From: Lumnitzera littorea
Taxonomy: Eukaryota > Streptophyta > Magnoliopsida > Myrtales > Combretaceae
DNA length: 64,000 nt
Assembly: GCA_024138015.1 (NCBI GenBank)
Contig: JAMXBB010000011.1
Location: forward strand, 75,249,386-75,313,385
Reading direction: 5' to 3'
The position numbers and the translations under genes were made by a program. Of the stretch, positions 33,301 to 46,351 are shown piece after piece. Each line of letters begins with the position of its first letter. Within the stretch, counting starts at the first letter, position 1. The notes beneath the pieces were generated by a model. The model saw only the letters and a program-made list of their open reading frames with translations, was not told the origin of the DNA and did no database searches.

Positions 33301-33409
33301 TATTCTATTTCTTTGTGAGTTATTTTGGTTTTTAGTCAAAATCCGGATAAAATCCTTGCAAATTGGCAATAGAGTGATTCCAGCATAAAAAAGAAGATAG
33401 ATAACCAGG

Positions 33410-33560
33410 ATGTATCTGTTGTAGACTCACTTCCTTGGGATAATGTTCTGTTTTTTATTATGGGCTGACCTTTCATTTATTAAAATTAGGTTAAGCTCGT
33501 ATAAGTACCTATTTGACTATTAATAAAAGCTAGAAGTCATTTTCTCAATTTATTATTCTT
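33410..33560. repeat. Diverged third copy of the intron repeat
   Basis: Shares GGGCTGACCTTTCATTTA, the AAGCTAGAAGTCA segment and intervening spacing with 34,600-34,790. Confidence 0.7.
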
Positions 33561-34557
33561 CTTATTGTCAAGACCTGAACCATTAAAATGGGGAAAATCA
33601 AGCCTTGTATAAAGTGGAATTTATGCCTATGGCCCTACGTAGGTCGATTGTCATACACAAAGCTTTGGTACATCCCAATTTAGGTACCATGGATCTTTGC
33701 CATGTGCCTAAGAGTAAGCTCAGATACCAAGTTGCTCTAATCAAGGGGTTGGTTAATTGCAGAACCAGCGATGATGGGTATAACTTTGTTTTGCTTTTTC
33801 TTAGCAGAAACCTATGGTTAAATTAAGGATTATGGAAATTGTGATTTGAGGCTTGTTAAGAGAGAACATCCATGTTGCAAGCAATTTTCTCCTAAATTTG
33901 GGCATGCAGGAGCATGGCAAAGTTGGTCTGGCTTTGTTCCACTTGATCAAGGAAACAAAATTGTGGTTCCATAAATTAGAGCAAACGTGCCCAGATATGA
34001 CTTGGCAAGTGTTTAGCCACTTATGTTAATTAAGATTTAAACCAACTCTACCTTGCAATCCATTGGGTTGACTTAGTCAAGCTGAACCAAAAAAGGACAA
34101 TAGAAAAGTATAAAAGAAGTTTGAATCCTTGCTAGCACAGAAAACCCAACAACCCCCCCTCAACTCCCATCCCTCCACACAAACCACCAAGACAGCTGTG
34201 CTGGACCTATGAGAAAGAAGAACTAACAATACTTCCTTTGAGACAGCATCAAGAGTAAACTTGAACCAAAAGGATGACAACAGTTAACAGTAGATTGCAT
34301 CTGCACACACTATAGGCCATCCATGATTAAGCAATCAAGAAATGAGCAGATAACAAAGCGTTGTGCCAGGAATTACGCTTCAATATTGACAATACTTCCT
34401 TTCCGAGGCAACAGCGCATGAAACTATCAGCGTTTAGCTAGCGAAACTTAATGCACCAAATGAAGCAGATAAAAGCTTTCAAGAATTCAAGACACTCTAG
34501 TAGCTCAAAACTTGAATACCAGCTCAATTTCAGGAGGGGAACAATGTAGTAGACTCA

Positions 34558-34737
34558 TCTTTTGGGGAATATAAATCGTTTGGGAATGAACATCATTGCT
34601 TTTATAGTGGGCTGACCTTTCATTTACTAAATTAGAATAAGCTTGTATCTTTTGGGGAATATAAATCATTTGGTAATGAACATCGTTGCTTTTATAGTGG
34701 GCTGACCTTTCATTTACTAAATTAGAATAAACTTGTA
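34558..34737. repeat. 90-bp tandem duplication in the sugar-transporter intron
   Basis: Two adjacent copies starting TCTTTTGGGGAATATAAATC at 34,558 and 34,648 differ at only a few positions. Because 90 is a multiple of three, an open frame on the - strand appears to have a repeated peptide; this is a by-product. Confidence 0.9.
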
Positions 34738-37700
34738 TAAGTATTGATTTGATGGGTAATAAAAGTAAGCTAGAAGTCACTTTGTCAAGTTATTATCTGG
34801 TTTCCTTTTTGTCAAAAGATCGGGATTTTCTATCATAGTCCCTAATTTAACCACAAATTTCACTGAAAAAAGAGGAAAGCTAAACAAAGGCAAAGCTAAT
34901 ATCCCAGATTCAAAGGCAGAAAGCTAAACAAAGATCTATTATCACAGATTTTGCCATTGATTGCCCATTGAATGGAAAATATCCAATCATTGGTTGAATC
35001 AGTCATTAAACAAGGAACTATACCAAATATTACAATACATTACATCAAAATAAAAGTTCTATCAAAACTTGCATCCATGCAATCAAAGTCATCATGATAT
35101 TTATATTGGGAGGTCGTTTGAGTTTTATTGGAAATTTACTATTCTGATGACTACACAACATGTTTAAACAAACATTTATGTTATAGCTTCCATGGAGACA
35201 TAATTATGACTGATATATATAGGCAATTAATGAGCACAATCATCTTTCATACAGGAAGGGTGAAAGATCAGCATACTTACAATAGAGATGCAAGTCTTGG
35301 GGGATGTCAACAACATTGTTTTGTTCTCGGAAGAAGAAAAGCCATAAAGCATATTTCAAATTAAAGCAGCGAAATTTCAAGATGACCTATTGATGCAAGT
35401 AGACAATTAATCGCAGGATAGATGGATTCACATTTCTTGATTTTTTCAGTTAAATGAAAAAACTTGCTGAAGTAATCAATCAAGATCATACTCTAGAAAA
35501 CAGATTGTTCCCGGCAGCTCATCAAATGACCAGAGCAAGGAACACTTAATTTACAAGGTCAGGTACTAGCTTGTTTCACCCATTCCTCTATGTGAAGTTC
35601 CCATGCCTTTCCAACTTAAAATGCCATCATTCAAAGTGGGAGGAGAATATGAGTCCAAATGGTAAGATAAATTATGCAAGCCTAGATCCTCCTTATCATC
35701 AAAAGGCTAGAATGCAACTGATGCTAGTTGCTCATTGTGTGATGCCATCAATTAAAACAAAATGTACTGCTAAAAACTAGAATGTTCCCACCAACAATCA
35801 TGAGCAAATGCTACCAAGCTGACATACATTCTGAACTATATAGTCAATGGATAGGGCATATAATTTTTTGTGAATTTCTGAGTCTTACCAAGCTCTCAAA
35901 AAATCATAGGGCAAATTTTTGGACAAACTGTTTCCCTGTCACCAACTTTTACTTAAGAATGTACAGACTCAGCTTAAAGTGAAAAGTCAAACTCAAACTA
36001 TTATATCCCTAAGGACCGCTATAGAAATGTATTACATCTCAATAAAAACTTTCCATTATCTGACTCTAAGGTTTATACTGTGCACATCATAGAGACCTAA
36101 ATTGAAATACCAAAATGCTGCATAAAGTATATTTACATAGTCAAGTTGGCAAAGGCAATACCAGACTAACCAGAAACATCTTCTCTTCCATGCAGTCTCT
36201 GTAAGACCTTCTTAGCATCAGACATTCTCCCCTTACTTACAAGCCAACCTGGAGACTCAGGCAAGAAAAATATTCCTAGAAAAGAGTACACAAGGGAGGG
36301 AATAGAGAGAACACCAAGTATCAAACTCCATCTTGGCAAGCGCATCAGTGACATTCCAAAGCTCATGGAATATGATAGAAACATTCCAGCAGAACCAGTA
36401 AATTGAGGGAGAGTACTGAGGAAAACCCCTTATTTCAGGAGGGGCCACCTCAGATATGTATAGTGGGACAAGGGTGACTGCCAAACCTACTCCAGCTCCA
36501 TCTAAGTATCTTGCCAACAGTAAGGTATAAACGTTTGGAGACCATAGCATCAAAGCACCACCAACTAGATAAAAAATGGATGATATTAGAAGCATAGGTC
36601 GGCGACCAATCCAATCTGAAATGGCTCCAGAGCAAGTAGTGATTGAAGTAGCTCCAATGAGTGATGTGGCTACAATTAGCCCTTCTAGATGTGGTTTAGT
36701 TCCCAAATTGAATTCTCTCTTTATGTATAAGATAGCACCTGCTCAATAAAGAAAACATATTAAGCACTACAATAATTTATGGACCATAAACCTCTTGTTC
36801 TGGTACGATAACTTAGCACCACAATCAGCCCATCTGAATGCTTAAGATTGTTGACATGATGTGTGAAATCTTTTGTCTTTCTTAGCTTAACATTTTGCAT
36901 TATCAAAACCATTTTTACTAGGTAATATGGAAACTGAAGTTACCTGATGAAGATGTATGATGGATATTGTCGTAATTATATCTAATAGAATATTAAAGAT
37001 TTTTGCTCATCTTAGGTGACAAACAAGTAGAAAGTACGTTTTTATCTACAAGTTCTAGCTAATGGATATACTGGTTTTGAAACCAAATTTGTGTTGGTAT
37101 AAAAGCAGGATATCAAGTTCAAGTGCCTGCAGGCTTTTATGATATCCTTTAATTAGTCTCACATAAATAGCCTCAGCATGTAACCATGGCCACAGTGACA
37201 GGTAACATTTAAGTAGATAGTATTTAAGAAAAAGTAATAATTGTTTACAAGCTCAATCTCTTCTATGAGCAAATTGAATGCCCTTTGAGGAAACAGGCCA
37301 TGCAAGCAAGGATATTAGAGAGCACGAGTTTACAGTTTGGTAAGACATTGTCCAGCATAATAGGCAGCCAATTCATTTTAGCATGTGGTAGCTTTGGGTT
37401 AATCCTTGTGGAATAGGGCCAATATAACCGTGCAAATACTTCAAGGAGTTCATGTTTTAGAATCATGTAAATCCATACTAACTTCTCATATAACATCTTC
37501 ATGTAGTGCCATTTCTATGATGTCCCCGTTCATCTTATCTTTGGCCTTGTCATGCTCCTTTTATAGTCAGGAATAGCAATTTTATGCTAAAATGTTTATC
37601 AAGAAATTCAGTCGGACAGCCTATGTGTCAATGGGAGCAGGACAACTAAAAAATCCTCTGATCATCTGACCATCATGGAAGTGCTTCACGAAGATATCAA

Positions 37701-38187
37701 AAAGCTAACTAGTGAGATGACTCTCAAAGTCGTTTGCTGTTGACAGATAATACTCGTGTGTGGACAGGGTCATTGTAGATGCGGCTACAAACTAAAGGGC
37801 ATATTTGTACAATTGCCACAGAAGGGATGGTCTGCGATAGACCAGGTCTACAAACAAAATATATATATCTCAAATAAAACTTTGAATTCCAATATTCCAC
37901 GTTTATCAAATCACCCAAACCCCGACTTTCATTTTATATAAGAATCAGTACAAGTGGACATGTAAATTTGTATATAGCATATCAAAAGTACGCAACTGGA
38001 GCAGCAAAACAGCACAGGGATATATGTCTTAATCGATTTATTTAAGCAAGAGCATGTGCTCCCTTGTGCATGATCCGGCAAATGGGAGATTTAAGTAAAC
38101 AGACATACCAGCAATTGCGGCTGTATCCCATCCTTGTAAAAAGTTGCCAATGGCGGCAACCGGAGTTACCAGCACAACCATACCCAT

Positions 38188-40251
38188 CTTTATAGCCTAA
38201 AACTGGAAATGGTGCCCCAAAGCTATCAGAAGCTTACCCTTATAATATGCATATCAGTTGAAATGATTCATTAGCTAAGCAACCCCCTAACGTATACTAC
38301 CATGCAAGACAATCCAAACCTTCACTCTATTTTATAAAACAAACAAGCAAAAGCCAACACCAAAGTGTTGTGTCATTTACAAAAACAAACATAACAATGG
38401 GGTTGTCGATATCATATTAATGGTAGTATGGTATAGGCATACATGCGGTTTTTAGAAGAAGTTGAGCGATCGATCCTCTAATATTACAATAGTGGAAGAG
38501 GAAAGCGAAGGAATTCTTGAATTGTTGCCGACAAAAGAAAGAAGGAAGAGCCAAAACCATGAAGAAGAGGTGACAAGTCCTCGTCTCTCGGGACACGTCG
38601 CATGCTGCTGTCTCACTGCACTGCATGTCAACTTCGAGAAAAGGAAAAAAAATTGCAAAAAAAAAAGAAAAAATATTCCCACGATACCACATATTTCAAA
38701 TTCAACTTAAAAGTGATTTCACCTAATTCAAGAGGCCTGGCCTCGGCGATTTTAGCTCAAGAAGATATCTTAGTGCGTATTTTCAAGAATATTTTTTCAG
38801 GGTATTATTTTTGGAATTTTTTTTTTTTCCTTTTCTCCGTCAACTTCTTGCACAGGAAACACTCACCTCGGACCAGTTTGTAGGCAATTTTTATTTATTT
38901 ATTTATTTCCTTTACATATTAAATTATTTATGTAATTATATTTCATAATACATACATTATATAATTACATAAACAACTAATATCTAAAAAATTTATATAT
39001 AAGAAAGTACAATTATTAGTTTACAATTTAGTAAGCACGGGTATTAAGTAGCTAAGCAAAAACTGCCAAAAAAATATTTCATAGGGCCAACCATTATTTA
39101 TTCCAACAAGAGAGAATATGAATCTTAATAATTCTAATATTAAAAGAAAAGGAAAATAATATTCATCCTGTCTCTCTTCTCTCGCGCTCCCTTCATTCAC
39201 TCCACTCGTGTATAAAGTAAAATGTCTCTCACTCCTCACCGCCATCTCTAAACCCTTCTCTCTCACGATGCTCTTGATACACCTATCCCTTTATATTTTC
39301 TATCAAAAACCTTAAAAAGCAAGTAGCCATCTCGTCTTCTACCTCTATTCATTGTCATAATCCTAAAAATCACTTCAATCAACAATAAAAATCGAGACTT
39401 TAGAAATTGGGGTTTTATCAGAGGAATCAAAAACGCTAACAAGAACAAGTCTTCCAAACAACCGCAATTTATTTGCCCTGAATTACCTAATTCCTTTTGT
39501 TATGGCTTGATAGAAATTTACAGAAGTTAATAATACTAACTGTGAAAAGAAAGAAGAATTATCTTAAACTTGATAAGTAATTAAATAATTCCGAGAAACA
39601 GAGAGAATATGTGCCTCTACGAAGAGGTGGGGCGGGTGGGGGTGTGGCTCGGAAGGAGAGAGTTTATTCATTTCTATTTATGCAGAAATTGTTAGTTGGC
39701 AAAAAAAAAAAAAAAAAAAAAAAAGAAAAAGAAAAGGAAAGAGTAGATTTTACTTTAAAAGAAATCAGTAGGGGTAAATATATTGAATTGGAATTCTATT
39801 TAATTTATTTTTCTGAGGCATTTTGATATGTTATCTTAAGAATTTGCATGCTATATGTCTAATTGTCTTATGAATAATTAGATAAGGATAGTGTGCTAAT
39901 ATTTAGTCAAATCCCTTTCTAAATAATAATGAAAAAGAATTTTGAGAAAACTTTGATATGTCATTTTCTTTTTTGTTTAGTATATTGAAAATTGATCTTC
40001 ATGAGGTATTTAAGCGTTCCATTCATAATCGATTAGACGACATCAGCCCATCATCGAATTATCTAGATTAACAAATAGTGAAGCCTGAAGACAAAGATTT
40101 GCTAGCTAGGCAATAATTATATAACATAAAGGCAACGATATATAAGAGCTGAACATGTTAAGAGAAGCCTCTCTTCACCTTTAACTTGCCAACTGGAAAT
40201 TTTGCACAAACGGTGCGTATGCCATTTAAGGTAAGGAATCAAAGAACAAAT
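38188..40251. other. Upstream region of the sugar-transporter gene
   Basis: The leader and promoter of the - strand gene must lie in its first part. The region has low-complexity stretches: a T-run near 38,817-38,828, TTTA repeats at about 38,888-38,908 and a 24-A run at about 39,701-39,724. No gene that I can support. Confidence 0.4.
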
Positions 40252-40734
40252 GGGACAATAATTCAATTTTACTATTTTTTGTAATTATATAAATGAAATT
40301 TAATTTGTCTAATTATACACTTAATTAAAAATTTAATTATTACAATATATAATTCAATTAACTCGAATTCATTCTATTAATCCAATCAACATAATCTATC
40401 AAAGAAATTATTGCTCACAACCTTAGGGGTTCATGTAAACCCCATAGGGTTGTAGACGGCTGTTAATAAGTTGCTTAACCTCTATTTCTAAAATGAATCA
40501 CGACTTATAATTTCGTAAGGAGTGGTTAGCAGCCACTTATAGAAGGTTGAACAAGCCTCTTAAGGTTGTGGATAGTTATATTGCTGGCTAATCATGTCGA
40601 ATGGACTAATAATATAAATTGGAATTAATTGAAATATAGATTTTAACAATTAAATCTTTAGTTAGGTATATAATTAGATAAGTTAAAACTTTAAGTATAT
40701 AATTACAAAAAGTAATAAAATTGAGGCGTAAACC
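40252..40734. mobile_element. Foldback element (MITE-like) with about 174-bp inverted arms
   Basis: The left arm 40,252-40,425 and the right arm 40,561-40,734 are imperfect reverse complements along their whole length. Examples are CAATTTTACTATTTTTTGTA against the complement of TACAAAAAGTAATAAAATTG, and CACAACCTTA against TAAGGTTGTG. Part of the 135-bp middle also pairs. There is no coding capacity. Long inverted arms with an AT-rich body fit a non-autonomous Mutator-type MITE, but I could not find a convincing target duplication. Confidence 0.8.
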
Positions 40735-42607
40735 ATAACATTGACCTAAAAACAAATCATAAGAGCAAGGCTTAAAATGCATACACAAGCCATGTTATGA
40801 TAAACCTAAGTAGCTGAATATAGAAAATAAAAGTAACAAGCCATGGCTTCTTCATGTTGAACTATAGCCGTGATATATAAAGTGAGAGGAGAGTTAGACA
40901 TTTGATTGATGTTTGAATAGGGACCAAGCATTTTACATTGAGTGAAATGGGTTAAACAAGACACTTATGAGATGATGTGACAAAATGAAAGATAGGCGCT
41001 TACAAGAAATATAATACATAGCAACCAATGTGACGAAATGAAATAAAGAGTAGACCCATTTTAAGATTTGATCCATCATTTTCAATTGAGTAGTAGGTTA
41101 TGCATGTAGAAGAACAAAGTAGATGGTTGTAGAAAGAAAGTGCATATGAGAATGAGGGACACGTGAGAAATGAAGAGCATTAGGTTAAAATCAAGAGGAA
41201 GAGGTGAATTGAGTTTTAAGGATAAATTATAATTCTTTTCGAAATTAAACACTAAAAGTAATAATGAGTATAATCAAGATATTGATAAAATAATAATAAA
41301 TGTGGAAATTAAAAGAGATAAAGATAAAAAAGATTAAGCCCGAATATAACGTAGAGTTCAAATCGCCTCTTAGTCTCTATGAACATACGATGCCTCTAAT
41401 GAAGAATTTCACATTACTTTATTGATTTCTCAATCCAAGTTTCAACAACTATACAAATACAAACTTGATTACATAAGTTTCACACTTATAACTCTCAATA
41501 CAAATCATAATCTCTACTCACAACACAAATACTCAATCTTAAGGATTATTGGTATAGTGCTTTTAACTTTCAATACTTTGTAACTAATAGCTCACAAGTA
41601 CTATACTTTAAATCTCTCAAAATTTTAGCAAATTAGGATACAAGAGATAATAAAAATACAAAAGAATGTTAGAATATTGCAACTAAAGATCAGTTCTATC
41701 TTATACTTGATCAGGTTGTTGAGTATTTATATCATCCTATTTAATTTTTTCCATTATAGTACATTAAATGCTTTAACGACTAGTTGAAATAAGCCTATTA
41801 GCATGCCGGTGCATTACATTTATCGGTAAGCTGGTAATCAAATGCACTACTAACATGAACACCAGTAAATGAACCGGCATGCTAGCTCTTTATGATTAGG
41901 GAGTTCTTCTTTTTGTTATTTAGGGCTTTATATCGTCAGCTTACTTCATCCTTAAGCCATCGTGCTGGCAGGTCAAGTATCACCTGAAAATACTTTTAAC
42001 ACATAACGAATAACTATACTTTACAGTCTAACTTTGAGATTATTTGATAAACACTCAAAAGATTAAATATCTTGTAAAGTCAATTGATGTATTTAATTAT
42101 AAAGCATATTCATCGATCTTATTCAATTAACTCAATATAGTCAAATGAAACTTAGTTTAATCATTCACTTTTGTTTTGTTCTTATCAAAATTAATTAATA
42201 AACCTTTGGTTCAACAAGAAAGCAAGCAATAATAAACCTAAAGGAAAGTAACAGCCAAATCATGACCTTGATATAGAAGAGTAATGTAAAAATAAAAGAA
42301 ATTAGTAGCAAGGGTAGACTTATACACACAAGCAAAATACATGTGTCTCATCTTTCCTTATTACTTGATAATAGGACAAGGCCTTAAAAAATAGGCAATT
42401 CATAGAGGAACACCCCCTTCCTTCCCTACTTCTTGTTAGGCATTCAAACCCTTTACTTAACACCTAAAAGTGATCTTAAAGCCTCTAAATACCACATCAA
42501 ACATTAATTAGCCAGAGGCTAGATAGCAATTATTCTTAATCAAATTACAATATAATTTAAAAACTAATATGTAAAAGAAACCAACACAATAAGTTCTAAA
42601 AGGAAGT
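40735..42607. other. AT-rich intergenic region
   Basis: No gene. The segment from about 41,200 to 42,200 (GAAGAGGTGAATTGAGTTTT and following) resembles a repetitive motif seen in plant LTR-type repeats. It contains one inverted repeat. Confidence 0.4.
41799..41884. repeat. Hairpin: 17-bp inverted repeat with one mismatch, 52-nt loop
   Basis: TAGCATGCCGGTGCATT (41,799-41,815) pairs with AATGAACCGGCATGCTA (41,868-41,884), 16 of 17 positions. Its GC-rich core (GCATGCCGGT) stands out in AT-rich surroundings. Confidence 0.85.
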
Positions 42608-45600
42608 TGTAACGTCCCAGATTTTGGAGCGCTATAGTATGCCACGTATCCTATCGTCTACCAAGATGTCAAAAGTAAATGAATAGTAGAATCTCTAAAA
42701 TTATCAATAGAAACTTCCAAATAATTCTAATGAAAATAAATTCTTCAAATAAATCAAAAACATATTCTAAAAAAAGTTTATAAAGGTCTGAACAAAAATT
42801 TACTAATTTACAAAATAACTCTAATTGTCTTAACGCAAAATTATTTTCACAGTAAAAACTCTAGTTGCTACTTTCCATCTTAGTAAATTCAACGAGTGAA
42901 TCCACATCATCTAACTTTGTAATTTCCACTCAAGTATTTATCCTTGAAAATTTTAAACAGAGTAAGTCAAAACCAAGTGCAAACCACCAAATACACATGT
43001 ACATGTCACACATAATTAGGATTCATATGTAAGCGTAAATAAATTAGTGCAATAAGTATAATTTAATTATCTTATTTATTAATCAGCAAACAATACAGTC
43101 TCAACATCTTGAGAGTTAGAGTAACTCATACTGCTAAGTGTGCGCACGTACGCACGCACGCACGCACACACACAATAGTATATCGGTTATCCAAGTAATC
43201 TTTTTTAAAATTTAATAAGGTCATCTCACTATGGAACCCCCATAAGGTGAGTTGAATATGATCATTAGGTCCCTCACCAACCTTCTTGAATCTTACCAAG
43301 AGGAGGTCAAAGCGAACACGCAATTAATAAGTCCAAATTTGAGTTAATTTTGTTTTAAATGATTACTCTAAACAAGTACAACAAGCAAACATATATCTTA
43401 TACCTGACTTTAAGAATTTGCTTAACAAGTTATCGGTAACTTTACATCTATAACCTACTACACAAACTAAATAACCATTTCAAGCTTTAATCTAACTCAT
43501 TTACTCTATTTCTTACACTTAGCATCCAACACGTCACCTATGTCATAAGTTGTCAGTTTTAGGGCTACTTTGCCTCACAATCCATACTCCAAGATTAACA
43601 TAAGTCTACAAGTTCTCCTTCGTATTCTCTTAAATTGTGTTTAAAACAATATAAGATTAAAATACTCTCTATCGAGGATCACAGTATGATCACTTATAAA
43701 TTTTCACAATACTCTAGTAAAATAAAATGAACACTTTTGCAAAATATCATTTAGTAATTTTTTTTTCTTTTTATGGTCTATAATTTGTCTTGGGCCACTC
43801 CCTTACATCACTAAAATGTTGAAGCTTTAATGAAGAAGTAATTGTTGTATGTAGTATTTCTTTTCCTACATATTTCTCTTTGTCCCTTGTGTCTTTCCAT
43901 AGCCATTGTAATAGTATATGCTTCCATAAATATTATTTTCATTTTTGCTTCTTTCCCTGAATAGTTCATTCATCCATTACTTTATACTTCCTTACATAAT
44001 AATTATTGTTCTTTATGCTTTCTTGAATTTCTTGGCAATTATGCAACTTGCATGAATAGCATCTTTATATAGATTTTGTTATAGATGTTTAGTTGAATTA
44101 CTTTTATATATATAACTCATACAACTAGGCCTTCAATTATGTATATATATTATTTCTCTTCTTTTATACTTTTGCCTTTGCTTCTAACTTCGCTTCTTTT
44201 TCTTATTTGCTATTGGTTTGCTTTTGCTTATAAATTGCTTGATAAACATAACACTTTTTATTCACTTTTGGTTTTCGAGTTTTATATTCCGCTTTACTTT
44301 TTGTTTTATTCTAATAGCTTTTGATTTATATCTACAATTCTAACTTCTATTTCTCTCTTGACACTTTACATATGTTTGTTTTATCTCTATCTGTCATTAC
44401 TATCTAGTGTATATATGCCCAAAATAATTAATTGTAAAAAAATTAATATTCAAAACATTAGATTAATAATATAATGGAGAATTATTATAAAAACCATTTA
44501 ATAATAAAACCATTAAGGATATGATCAACAATCTCATAGTTGTTCTAGCTTGGTAGTTCATATGATCCGACCGTTAACTCGAAAAAGTTAAAAGGAAAAT
44601 CTAATTAAAAAAAAAAAGAAAAAGAAAAAGAAAAGAAATATGAGCGAAAAGTTTGTTGGGTTGAAGTTGGGTGATATGACCTAATTATACAGTGACTTGT
44701 TGCTTATATGTCGTTTTTTACTTTTCGAGCTGGACGAATGGCCACCCTCCATGGTAAAAGGGTTGTGCCATCCTTATGGGATAATGGATTGTGACCTGCT
44801 AAGTTGGAATGGCCTGGCCGTCCTCTTATCTTAGACTAGCTGACTATGCCCTCTAGGTTTTTGGAAGCTTATTTTTCTTTTTGCTTTTTAAAATTTGTAT
44901 TATATTATTCAGTGAAAATTTTAATATTATTATTCTACTAAATTAATTATTATATATCAAACAAACACATATCCATTAATAAAAAATGGTAAATAGAGAT
45001 AATTAAAACATATAAAGTGTCAAAAATAAAACACGAGGGAGGTAAATAGTCAAAGTGGTGAAATTTAAGCATGTAAAATGGAATTAATTCTAGACGAAAT
45101 ATATTTTATGGGAGTGGAAAACAAAAAGGCCCCTCGGCATCTTGAGCATGTATTTGCGTCGAATCGAGTAGGAATCCGAGACTGAGTTCCATCTTTGAAT
45201 CACCACATGAAGACGTAAACCATGCCATATACGTAAAGAATAAAGAAACTTTTCTCAAAGTCGTTTTGAGGGAAAAAAGGAAGTAAATATACGATAAAGT
45301 ATTCTTTATTTTCTGTCTTCGCTTGCCTTTTTCTTTTTTTTTTTTTTTAATTTTCTTTTCTTTTCTTTTCCCTCATTCAATATGTGAAAAGATTGCATTA
45401 ATTTTAAAGGTATTTCTAATATCTCATATATTATTTTAATGAAATCTATCTCATCTTTTATACAGTAGATTTGATATTCAATAGATTATAAAGTTAAAAA
45501 CATAATAAAAAAATCTTAATTTTAATATTAACGTGATTTATTGTACATGATAAAGACATTGACGTGACACGTAACCTAAATAAAAAATTAAAAAATCTTG

Positions 45601-46100
45601 ATTCCAAAATAGATATTCAACGAAGACGTCCATGATACCATTTCGTATGTATACGTATAGACTCAATAGTCTCATAACAGGGGAGTGGGGACACGATCTC
45701 TGACTGTCTGACAGATAACATGAGACATGAGACCACGACACGAACAAACCTGTACGTTCCTTTTGGATAAACCGCGTTAACCGGATATATAGAGAGAGAA
45801 AGAGAGTGAGAGAGAGATGGTCAGCAACTCTACTTCTCATGTCCCATTAAACTCTGTCTCGTCTAATGTCAAGTTTGTCTGGCAGCAACACCAAAATTAC
45901 TTAAAATAACACAAATAATTACCATCAGTTTACATTTTACCCTTTCTTTCCACAAATAACCAAAAATCTATTCAAACCATTCAAACACTAATTACACATT
46001 CAACGTTTATCTCAACCATCAAAAACTAACTATTATCCATCATCACCCCCACCTGACATCATCAATCTTTATCATTACCTCCATCATCATTTTCTTCTTC
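42608..46100. other. AT-rich intergenic region upstream of the CDPK gene
   Basis: No gene. TGTAACGTCCCAGATTTTGG at 42,608 looks like the end of a reverse-oriented gypsy LTR, but no partner end was found. There are T-runs near 45,333-45,348. The CDPK promoter must lie in the last kilobase, where an AG-rich run (45,788-45,818) is seen. Confidence 0.35.
43141..43175. repeat. ACGC/AC microsatellite
   Basis: GTACGCACGCACGCACGC followed by CACACACA; a compound simple repeat. Confidence 0.9.
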
Positions 46101-46113
46101 TTCTTCCGCAAAG

Positions 46114-46307
46114 GTGCGTTAATAACATCAATTTTTCGATTTTTTTTTTCATTATCTTTTTCTATTTCGGGGTTGCATTATGCATACATGGACGCGTGAT
46201 ATAGCATGATTATGAGCAAAACGAACTAGGATCTTTTTATCTGTTTTTGAGATATGTAATCTGGGTTTTGCTCGAAATTTAATTCGTTTTCTTGGTTTTC
46301 GCTGCAG
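46114..46307 (+). other. Probable 5'-UTR intron of the CDPK gene
   Basis: CGCAAAG|GTGCGTTAA at 46,113/46,114 and TTTCGCTGCAG|ATTAAATG at 46,307/46,308 are good donor and acceptor sites. They are separated by T-rich DNA and preceded by a pyrimidine-rich leader (TTCTTCTTCTTC). Confidence 0.6.
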
Positions 46308-46351
46308 ATTAAATGATCGAGCATTGGTTATGTAATATATAATAGCATTTG

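Larger units (their letters stand above)
32987..36170 (-). other. Large intron 2 of the sugar-transporter gene
   Basis: About 3.2 kb between the GREDVSG codons and EMALLAEGL, far larger than the other introns. It carries a 90-bp tandem duplication and a diverged third copy. No other gene is seen in it. Confidence 0.75.
30461..38187 (-). pseudogene. MSSP2: Tonoplast monosaccharide transporter (MSSP/TST), five exons, three frame lesions
   Basis: Exons on the - strand: 38,187-38,109; 36,738-36,171; 32,986-32,070; 31,464-31,277; 30,905-30,461, all with GT-AG junctions. The start is MGMVVLV, leading into AAIGNFLQGWD. It is a major-facilitator sugar transporter: GRRPM and PPEIRG in the first half, a long acidic central loop (exon 3: SDEKDN, MFSVGGNQQRNEEYDEE), and QILQQ|FSGINGVLYYAPQI, PTRVRG and PETKGMPLEVI in the second half. 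The family moves hexoses into the vacuole by proton antiport. The reading frame is broken three times: +1 in an A/C run at 36,422-36,429, a 1-nt loss near 32,400-32,415, and a loss of about 13 nt near 32,122 that removes the residues between GPFW and QGVKRAL. Exons 1, 4 and 5 are intact. Either a young pseudogene or sequence errors. Confidence 0.85.

Noticed and set aside
34505..34780. A - strand frame with a repeated peptide
   Set aside because: It is a by-product of the 90-bp tandem duplication in an intron; no start context, no family.
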